From a virus, in the IMG/VR virus record IMGVR_UViG_3300042527_000444, positions 1 to 60,754 of that record: 60,754 nt of DNA. One strand, given 5' to 3'. The notes beneath the pieces are model-generated. The model had not been told where the DNA came from. It searched no databases and was given only the letters and a program-made list of their open reading frames with translations. Both the position numbers and the translations under genes were made by a program. Shown here piece after piece: positions 56,501-60,754 of this stretch (within the stretch, counting starts at the first letter, position 1; each line of letters begins with the position of its first letter).

Positions 56501-58300
56501 TAAATAACTAGTCTGATCTCCTAGTATTTTTGAAGATTGCCCAGTTCTATTAAATACACTTTTAATATTAACAAAAAGTTTAATAATGTTAGCCAAACCA
56601 TTAGCCAACAAACCGAAGGTCATTAAAAATATAGGTCCTATTCCACCTAATAAAGTAGTTAATATTACTACAAATTTCTTTGCGCCGTCGCTAAGATTAT
56701 TAAACTTTTCTAAAACATTTCCTACAAATTCTACTATGGGAGTTATTGCCTTTAAAAATTCTTCTCCAACTGGTGCTATGGCTACCTTTAGATCTTCGAT
56801 AGTTTTCTTAAACTTATAAGTTGTTGACTCTTCAACTCTTGCTAATTCTCTCTCTGAAAGAATTGCAAGTTCTTCAGTTGTTGCTTTAGTTAACTGAAGT
56901 ACACGACTTGCCTGGTTTCCCTCTTGAATAACATTTTGAAATAATGTTGATAAACGAGAAAATTGAAACTTTCCAAACAATTGTTCAATTGCACGAGCAC
57001 GATTTAGTGGATCTAGGGTGTTTAATGCTTGAGCAAAATCTGTTACTACACCCTTAACATTGCCCTGGTTTCCTTCAACAATACCTTTAATATTAATACC
57101 CATTTCTGCCAACATAGCACTTGCTTTTTCTGTTGGATTAATCAAGGCTGCTAAACCAGACTTTAAGGCGTTAGCGCCCTCTGATGCGTTGATGCCACCT
57201 TCTTTCATAGCAGTAAGGAAGAATGCTAGGTCCTCAACATCTCCACCTAATTGTTTAACAACTGGGCCTGCTTTAGGAATCGCAATAGTCAAATCTTCAA
57301 TAGATACAACTGTTTGGTTTTCAACAGAGTTTAAAAAGTTAATCTTTTTAGTCAAGTTTTCTGCTGATACAGCAAAGGCATCAGTTAAAGATATTGTTGT
57401 TTCTAATGCCTGTTCTTGTTCAACTCCACCCAATACAGAGAGTCTAGTTGCTTCATTTATCTGTGCAAGAAGATCTGCACCCATCTTACCAGAAGCAGCA
57501 GCATCTGCTGCCATCTTCATAGTACTTTCAACACTAACTCCGTACTTGGTAAATTCTTTGGCAAGAAGTTTAATGTCTGTAAGCATCTTGTCAGTTTCTT
57601 CAGTAGTAGTAAATAATTCGCCGTAAACACGCTTAAATCTAATTGCCTGCTCTTCCATCGCCATAAATGTTTTTGCAGCAGTAGTGCCAAGCATGGTAAG
57701 TGGAATTGTAAAACCAACCATTAACTGGCGACCAGCCCACTGAGTATTCTTACCGAAGTTCAACATATTTGTTGAGCCTTGCTTTAATAATTGATTAAGC
57801 AATGCCTGTCTTTGTGCAGCAATCTGTGTCTGTGTCCCAAGATTTTGCATATCTAATGCAAGTGGTCTAACTGCAATAGCCTTCATGGCGCCATTTGCAT
57901 CACGGCCCATTTTTATATATTGTGTTTGTAAGTCTTTGACTCTTTCTCTTGCTACCTTATTTATGGTGTCAAATTCAGACTGAAAAAATTTACCAAATGT
58001 TTTTGTTGCTCCCATTGAATAGCGGTAATAATCCCGCATTGATAATTTGTTTTTTTCAAGGGAATTTGTAAAAGACTCAGTTGTAGTTTTTACATTTTGC
58101 ATTGAGGCAGAGAATTTGCCTGTAGCATTTAAAGAGTTTATTAGGTTTTGTTGCATATTGGCGGAGACGGCTGCTGCTGCAGCGCCACTCTTCGCCATCG
58201 AGGAATGGAAGGCTGATATCTGTTTTTGTAAAAGTTTGATACTGGCTAATGCTTCAGACGTATCTATATTTACGTGAATATTAGATTGAACATCAGCCAT
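50579..58300 (-). CDS. Tail tape measure protein
   Basis: The 2573-residue protein is the tape measure: residues about 200-370 contain the TP901-type core (FMAMEEQAIRFKRVYGEL, EDLTIAIPKAGPVVKQLGG). Then come hydrophobic stretches near residues 1120-1175, a glycine/alanine-rich stretch (1357-1405), and long coiled coils. The motif VPAMLTPGEAVIP (residue 675) recurs as VIPSMLTPGEFVM (residue 2490), a frequent tape-measure element. Near the C terminus a segment of about 38 residues repeats twice (PGTSPSDWGHALAAADQK, GATPSDFGHSLAAADAK). At about 0.15 nm per residue its length predicts a tail of roughly 380 nm. Confidence 0.95.
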   Translation of the reverse strand: MADVQSNIHVNIDTSEALASIKLLQKQISAFHSSMAKSGAAAAAVSANMQQNLINSLNATGKFSASMQNVKTTTESFTNSLEKNKLSMRDYYRYSMGATKTFGKFFQSEFDTINKVARERVKDLQTQYIKMGRDANGAMKAIAVRPLALDMQNLGTQTQIAAQRQALLNQLLKQGSTNMLNFGKNTQWAGRQLMVGFTIPLTMLGTTAAKTFMAMEEQAIRFKRVYGELFTTTEETDKMLTDIKLLAKEFTKYGVSVESTMKMAADAAASGKMGADLLAQINEATRLSVLGGVEQEQALETTISLTDAFAVSAENLTKKINFLNSVENQTVVSIEDLTIAIPKAGPVVKQLGGDVEDLAFFLTAMKEGGINASEGANALKSGLAALINPTEKASAMLAEMGINIKGIVEGNQGNVKGVVTDFAQALNTLDPLNRARAIEQLFGKFQFSRLSTLFQNVIQEGNQASRVLQLTKATTEELAILSERELARVEESTTYKFKKTIEDLKVAIAPVGEEFLKAITPIVEFVGNVLEKFNNLSDGAKKFVVILTTLLGGIGPIFLMTFGLLANGLANIIKLFVNIKSVFNRTGQSSKILGDQTSYLTTEQLKASAVASSLNQVHTQLSQTFTSEIAALNALTSAYQRAIAAQRGFGGPVVGKNRKGFADGTKKVKPFYFAKGTDTVPAMLTPGEAVIPAGPAQDPRNKPAISHMIAGGVMQQFKVGTAGAGDFSHIGGMRTVGALDLANMLKRMPAGIISDRAMKAVEAVAMKFANTLKINLYGKLGITTGMSSQLDARGKPVSMNNLMKAGGRGVGKGEFMADWDKRGLDRWKISLRNGGMKMQDVAQDLAILDTHMKDYLTSLDSNTKITDVHVKQAYDHAKRQMGANNKLVQAFEQLALTAGEARINISQAAQKAAGLSTVAGGGSKGAVNVGGMKIRRGGDRFTFYKRTGFSLVDFAEKSMVEGMMERAQVASPSRVTKKVGGDIASGAIIGLKEYVDDARAAGQQLGAATVQGTQAQKAAASRAALYGTGPIDPAQKSLRRQLERQARLQELATKRAYQQSTITGFVAGGAGAGGNTGGGRNGGRGGFFGRFRKPTPADGSEPKQKMGMGGAAMGLSMAAAAGSMAPGKVGEVSQQLMMPLMVLSMLAMMPAKIAGVVAALGVLSYAIISTRMAFDKAQDSMMKLVESTASSSQSIMELSKFAGTVSAGEVMRRRRSEGLSPFDIKPGKTTFGESFVQSETGKATLSAVGQNIKAVGKKQAQADLTNQLVTGVISGSLTPAQARSIAGNIGRELGDYGFGIQVNAKLIELLGPNGENLIKDPLTIRVKMIEETRARAGLAAEKARSAGGINATGVRQIGGGALGGAAAGALAGAVVGSAVPIIGTALGAIAGGIIGGVAGGIIGGKERQRKIGEASGASVAMNKVALEQQQEMIDSLDLEYEKKIENARAAGNQAEAERLTNEYIKNRNALLLENGKTVTDIQTQFEKSRGATREALMTGVDKAITKKYKGTALEDVAPLAKTLIEDSGVSQEQQYTLKMQLATGNIDPMQLIDMMEMFGKDSKTLSKVINIIGKFGGTFANEVQGIASMFKNKKTAAKFIAEIETKSPEEARKHLDLFSDIAKVSNVLDIDVALKYYQENPKAAEKLQGIIDKINEQKGKISLEVAATILGTEEMEALRKDQEYFDSLDPVQQKVYLQTLTTIANLEGNNKEELENWLKQNPGKKPIDYYITSAQKVTQVSTDTTVGSKGGPSSGGGKVDSSPLDELVKKLRDVRKNQIKVTEGWSASRKVLDNLFGGKKKIDFFGGIEQDLTKLGAKGNFIELIVGMDPKEYEKRKNSLFKFDNKGNIVGLKKDAKTIQEALNSIVAGDFQSSLLRQQQELKDQAKAYNILREAGVGVAEAHELIADAAFAAMIASEGNSKSAKKLIDLYKKVQAEQKKTDAKKAVQQDIENAQKEIALRKTLESKRFSTIEQMAIMSDENLKEMAKNGQWGPAFQQRLQQIFDSIEFKESVFQNGFDKAMERFSAMEAKIEIDFQKTTMGDQDVIEKAQDKIAGLQYQIDDWEAQLVEIEDKEKDINDKYDARFEALDSLRSLNEQISRQQKGQLTLADALSQGDISAAARAAQDIRTQQASDALDAQQKSLEAAKENELANVRNTLGYTRAQIEDQIKGLRDKIFKIEEAELEPAQERVRIEEAKKRELIQSLTVLGKTRLEWEEQKNRIDLAKTASDEYTNAMKAALDIVEDIVKYWKSLEREFITTHRIITIYEGGSTGGSTGGNNGTPDGIPDNWDPSAIRKKDEDTSDDLPTSPITDNGKDKTNNGDGKANDGNKKDYTGRDVNGFTPYLNEAKSEYDKLVAKSLTPGTSPSDWGHALAAADQKVINAINLVDAKNDYNKKVTQSLSKGATPSDFGHSLAAADAKVINAANKVIASSTKANAEKAKADAAAKAKAAADLKKFGGNAIAASQFANWPSGKASGGLIKRFAVGGPVIGTDVIPSMLTPGEFVMSRYAVDSFGLDKMKAINNGTYSDASVYNYSVAVNVRSDANPEEIARAVMTQIKQVDSKRLRSNRI

Positions 58301-58322
58301 CCATTAACACCTCTTTATTTAA

Positions 58323-58652
58323 TTAATTATTTACAAGATTTCCAACAAGAGATGCTGCTTCTGATAGTTTGATTCCAGAAGCCTCTTCTACAATCTTATA
58401 AACTGTTGGAAGATCTAAAATTTCTTCTAGAGCATCCATATCTTCTGATAACTCTGGCTTATATTGTTTCATTGCAATAGCAACGCATTCCATAAGTAGA
58501 GTCATAGACTTTTCATTATCGTCTGCCACTCCTGCGATACCCTCGAACTTCTTCATAAAAGGACGGAGTAAAGAGATCTTAAGTGGTCTTACTTTTATTT
58601 CTGTGCCATCAATTAACTTAATTGACTTTTCTTCGTGCACGGTTGTAGCCAT
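58323..58652 (-). CDS. Tail assembly chaperone, short form (gpG-like)
   Basis: The 109-residue protein (TTVHEEKSIKLIDGTEIKVR..., LKISLLRPFMKKFEGIAG) is homologous to the N-terminal half of the gene at 58696 (matching INLIDGTQIYITPLKIKYLR and TVYKIVEEASGIKL). In lambda a short G and long G-T chaperone come from one gene by a frameshift; here two separate genes supply them. TGGTATAAT and AGGAGG upstream predict stronger translation of this short form, matching the usual excess. Confidence 0.75.
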   Translation of the reverse strand: MATTVHEEKSIKLIDGTEIKVRPLKISLLRPFMKKFEGIAGVADDNEKSMTLLMECVAIAMKQYKPELSEDMDALEEILDLPTVYKIVEEASGIKLSEAASLVGNLVNN

Positions 58653-58677
58653 TAGTCCTCCTTATAAGGTTTAGTTA

Positions 58678-58686
58678 ATTATACCA
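58678..58686 (-). promoter_or_regulatory. Extended -10 promoter of the short chaperone gene
   Basis: TGGTATAAT on the - strand (58678-58686) is 25 nt before ATG 58652, with an AGGAGG ribosome-binding site in the leader. It is one of the few extended -10 boxes followed by a real leader. Confidence 0.55.
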
Positions 58687-58695
58687 TAAAGGACT

Positions 58696-59382
58696 TTATT
58701 TTTTAGTTAAATCCTGATAGTCTAGTCCCATACCTATGCCAAACCCAGCCTTTTGTGCATTTATACCCTGTAAGGCTGTAATATCATTTGCATTTTGTGC
58801 CTTACCCTTACTAAATACTCTAGCCTTCATATCTTCCCAGGCATTGTTCTTTTTAGAGTTTTTGTCTAAATCTACACCCTGGATTGCTGCTAAAAATTTC
58901 TTTTCTGAATAATCTAACTCTCTTTTTATATTAAGTGTTGCTGTTAATTCTGGCATAGACATAGATGTTTCCAGTTCCTCATAGTCTTTCCATATACCGA
59001 GCAAAAATACCTCAGATTCTAACTTTACTAAATCAAGATCCTCCCATGAAGCACCGCTATCTGTGGCCTGCTTTTTGACTTCTTCTTCTGATTCTTTGTT
59101 TATTTTTATACCTGCTGCAATATCTACAATTTTATATATTGTTTTTAAATCTATACTATCTTCTAAATCTTCAATAGTATTTATTTTTGGATAATATTGT
59201 TGCATTGTTATTAATGCACATCTTGCTAATGCTGCGATTGCTTCATCATCTCCATTTGATGATTTTACAGTTTCAAATTCTTGCATAAATTGTCTAAGAT
59301 ATTTTATTTTTAGCGGAGTAATATATATTTGTGTTCCGTCTATCAAATTAATATATGCACTCTCATAAACCTCTGTAGCCAT
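58696..59382 (-). CDS. Tail assembly chaperone, long form (gpGT-like)
   Basis: The 228-residue protein has the same N-terminal domain as the short gene, then a C-terminal extension (VFLLGIWKDYEELETSMSMP, ELDYSEKKFLAAIQGVD, ITALQGINAQKAGFGI) ending in DYQDLTKK. This is the size and plan of the frameshift product GT, whose C-terminal domain contacts the tail tube. A TGATATAAT box with ATG after 6 nt implies leaderless translation, probably weaker than the short gene. It lies between tail tube and short form, as in other siphophages. Confidence 0.75.
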   Translation of the reverse strand: MATEVYESAYINLIDGTQIYITPLKIKYLRQFMQEFETVKSSNGDDEAIAALARCALITMQQYYPKINTIEDLEDSIDLKTIYKIVDIAAGIKINKESEEEVKKQATDSGASWEDLDLVKLESEVFLLGIWKDYEELETSMSMPELTATLNIKRELDYSEKKFLAAIQGVDLDKNSKKNNAWEDMKARVFSKGKAQNANDITALQGINAQKAGFGIGMGLDYQDLTKK

Positions 59383-59388
59383 ATAATT

Positions 59389-59397
59389 ATTATATCA
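59389..59397 (-). promoter_or_regulatory. Extended -10 promoter, leaderless (TGATATAAT, 6 nt, ATG)
   Basis: TGA (59395-59397), TATAAT (59389-59394), six bases, ATG 59382. It follows the terminator of the tail-tube gene. Confidence 0.6.
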
Positions 59398-59400
59398 AAC

Positions 59401-59436
59401 AGAAAAGCCCAGCCTTTTCAAATATGACTGGGCCTT
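59401..59436 (-). terminator. Terminator after the major tail protein gene
   Basis: GCCCAG (59407-59412) and CTGGGC (59428-59433) form the stem with a 15-nt loop; the - strand 3-prime side is TTTTCTG. It separates the tail-tube transcript from the chaperone genes. Confidence 0.7.
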
Positions 59437-59452
59437 CTGATATTAAGTTGTA

Positions 59453-60073
59453 TTATGCTGGGATAGTACGATCTACGATCTTACCATACGAAGCAGCGTC
59501 ATTTGGAAGAAGGCGGAATGAAACTTCAAACATTGTAGCCTCATCACGCTTTGCAGATACAGTTACATTCTCAATTGAGAGTGCACGGTATGCTACATAA
59601 ACTCTTTCAATCTGATCCGAAGCAGCACATTCTCCAGTTCCTGGACCAACCGCTACCAAACCACGCTCGACTGGGCATTCGCCGATGTCTCCTGCAGAAA
59701 GGTTTAATGTTGGGTTGCCTGAGACTGTTGTCAAATCGCCATCGCTGCTTGCAAGTGCGAAAAGAAGATTCTCAAGTGTTGACTCAGCAAATGTAGTATT
59801 TAGGTTAACCTGCATACCTTGCTTGTACAACTTAGCAACGTCAAGAACCTGGTCTACCTGCACTTCACCGAAGTCAGGCTGGAATTGAATCTCAAGACCA
59901 TTCATTGTGTAACCAACGTTACGGAAGTCTGCGTGATCTTCAAGGGTATCCTTGTAAGATGTGCCTGCTACGTACGCTGGTAAATCACCATCAGCAAGTA
60001 CGCCGTCCTCATATGTGAAGAGAGCGGCAGCACCAACGATAATGTTATTGCTTGTACCACGAGTATAAGCCAT
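59453..60073 (-). CDS. Major tail tube protein
   Basis: The 206-residue protein contains YTRGTSNNIIVGAAALFTYE, LEDHADFRNVGYTMNGLEIQ and the strand-rich C-terminal ATMFEVSFRLLPNDAASYGK, the typical plan of a siphophage tail tube subunit. It precedes the chaperone pair and tape measure in the usual order. The ribosome-binding site AGAGGTGAAAT and its own terminator fit an abundantly made protein. An inverted repeat (AAAAGGC/GCCTTTT) lies in the leader between 60102 and 60142. Confidence 0.8.
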   Translation of the reverse strand: MAYTRGTSNNIIVGAAALFTYEDGVLADGDLPAYVAGTSYKDTLEDHADFRNVGYTMNGLEIQFQPDFGEVQVDQVLDVAKLYKQGMQVNLNTTFAESTLENLLFALASSDGDLTTVSGNPTLNLSAGDIGECPVERGLVAVGPGTGECAASDQIERVYVAYRALSIENVTVSAKRDEATMFEVSFRLLPNDAASYGKIVDRTIPA

Positions 60074-60101
60074 TTATTTCACCTCTTTATTTTTCTAGAA
60101 A

Positions 60102-60142
60102 TTAAAAGGCGTGTTTCCTCATTGATAAGTATACAGCCTTTT
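60102..60142 (-). repeat. Inverted repeat between tail terminator and tail tube genes
   Basis: AAAAGGC and GCCTTTT enclose about 25 nt of the - strand leader, which also contains a TATACT box. It could be a weak terminator of the previous gene or a leader hairpin. Positions are by eye. Confidence 0.35.
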
Positions 60143-60665
60143 ATGAAAGGATTTCTGTGTCTTGATGATAATCATAATCAATAATAATCTTATTTCCAGC
60201 ATAAGTCCTAGCAGTACCAAAGTCTACTATATCTCGTGCCTCTTCTAGATGGTATATCTTAAAGTTATGGAAGAAGAATTTACACTGTAATTCTTCACCC
60301 TCAACCTCTATTGTTTTTCCTCTAGCCCATGAGTTTATTTCTTGAGCCGTTTCATCGCCACGATCCATAAATCTTAAGACGGCTTCTTGAATTTTAATCA
60401 TAGTTATGTTTGGTTGTGATCCAGAAGCATAAAAATAATATAGTATCTGCTCACATCTTATGTGTGGAAATGGACCTCTACGCATTCTAAACATTCTGTC
60501 CCAAACTGCCATAGACCCCTCTTCTGGAAATTGTGTCTGAAGAGTTTCTATTGTTGACGGCCCTGTTGGAAAAAATGGAACAACAATGTCTGCAAAACCC
60601 TCTATTTTTTCTTTTAAATATGTATTAATCCATAAAACTGGTGTATTCAATAAAGATACTGACAT
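60141..60665 (-). CDS. Tail terminator/completion protein
   Basis: The 174-residue protein (SVSLLNTPVLWINTYLKEKI, ...RMRRGPFPHIRCEQILYYFY, AVLRFMDRGDETAQEINSW) is in the position of the gpU-type tail terminator, just before the tail tube gene. Its predicted mixed alpha/beta fold agrees. Sequence signatures are weak, so the assignment depends on synteny. Its ATG overlaps the stop of the upstream gene (TAATG). Confidence 0.6.
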   Translation of the reverse strand: MSVSLLNTPVLWINTYLKEKIEGFADIVVPFFPTGPSTIETLQTQFPEEGSMAVWDRMFRMRRGPFPHIRCEQILYYFYASGSQPNITMIKIQEAVLRFMDRGDETAQEINSWARGKTIEVEGEELQCKFFFHNFKIYHLEEARDIVDFGTARTYAGNKIIIDYDYHQDTEILS

Positions 60666-60754
60666 TATCTACCAACTCCTGCATTCGCTATCCAGCGATA
60701 TCCTGTTTCATAGCCTTTTGTTTTTCCGCCACGCTTACCAGCGGATAAATTCTT
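60665..60754 (-). CDS. 3-prime end of a head-to-tail region gene (partial)
   Basis: Only the last 29 codons lie in the window, ending KGYETGYRWIANAGVGR. The reading frame is open to the window edge and the stop overlaps the next ATG (TAATG), so it is a real gene. The basic Gly/Lys-rich tail suits a head-tail connector or capsid-associated protein; the remainder is beyond the end. Confidence 0.65.
   Translation of the reverse strand, partial: KNLSAGKRGGKTKGYETGYRWIANAGVGR

Noticed and set aside
1-60754. Integrase, repressor, insertion sequences or an attachment site
   Set aside because: I found no tyrosine or serine integrase, transposase, terminal inverted repeats with target duplications, or excision gene in the translated frames. 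The tRNAs are complete and not interrupted.

Overview
This window is part of the genome of a tailed, double-stranded DNA bacteriophage. A siphovirus is most likely, because the tail genes run in the order tail terminator, tail tube, two assembly chaperones, a 2573-residue tape measure, then tail-tip proteins, and no sheath gene is seen. The DNA is visibly AT-rich. The host is inferred to be an actinobacterium: there is a WhiB-type protein, a 20S-proteasome-like Ntn hydrolase, an ahpC-ahpD pair, a DUF7455-like zinc protein, and many genes whose promoters imply leaderless mRNAs. A freshwater or marine planktonic actinobacterium would fit the AT-richness, but that is a guess. Portal, protease and major capsid genes are not in the window. 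They probably lie beyond position 60754.

Layout. (1) 1-5.9 kb, mostly + strand: an accessory island in which five tRNA genes (Leu, Asn, Asp, Glu, Thr) alternate with a flavin-dependent tryptophan-halogenase-like gene, two sulfotransferase-like genes, an ahpC-ahpD peroxidase operon and a SAM methyltransferase. Two small genes (4548-4969) run the other way inside it. (2) 5.9-14.98 kb, - strand: a strong Hsp20 gene, small membrane and zinc proteins, a pyrimidine-dimer glycosylase homologue, an SGNH-like protein, three tandem prolyl-4-hydroxylase-like 2OG oxygenases, a kinase/nucleotidyltransferase fusion, WhiB, a SLOG-type protein, a thermonuclease and an FmdB-like zinc ribbon. (3) 15-20.9 kb: a surface-chemistry block with a carbamoyltransferase, two more 2OG oxygenases, a GlcNAc-transferase-like protein, a third oxygenase candidate and two unknowns. 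(4) 20.9-25.8 kb: Ntn hydrolase, CHAP endolysin, small membrane proteins and a lipoprotein (probable lysis region), then two large secreted proteins, one rich in Ser/Thr-Pro and one Ala-rich coiled coil. (5) 25.8-30.1 kb: terminase subunits and two SGNH paralogues. (6) 30.1-42.9 kb: DNA metabolism (RuvC-like resolvase, Cas4/RecB-like nuclease, RecA, a DnaE-type replicase, gp32-like SSB, DnaG primase, DnaB helicase). (7) 42.9-60.75 kb: tail module.

How it works together. The replication genes form a nearly self-sufficient replisome. Most - strand genes overlap by 1-20 nt and are probably translationally coupled. Transcription appears to restart often from many small promoters. The recurring signature is an extended -10 element (TGnTATAAT-like), in nine cases exactly 6 nt before an ATG, so that the transcript should begin at the start codon. 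A second class has consensus -35/-10 boxes with a 17-nt spacer (hsp20, ssb, Ntn hydrolase).

Most interesting is the unusually large set of tailoring enzymes (halogenase, sulfotransferases, methyltransferase, five to seven 2OG oxygenases, carbamoyltransferase, glycosyltransferase, SGNH hydrolases) in a genome that also encodes a secreted Ser/Thr-Pro-repeat protein, a plausible hydroxylation and glycosylation substrate. That link is a hypothesis. Starts were revised from the longest open frame where ribosome-binding sites, promoters or signal peptides indicate a later codon.
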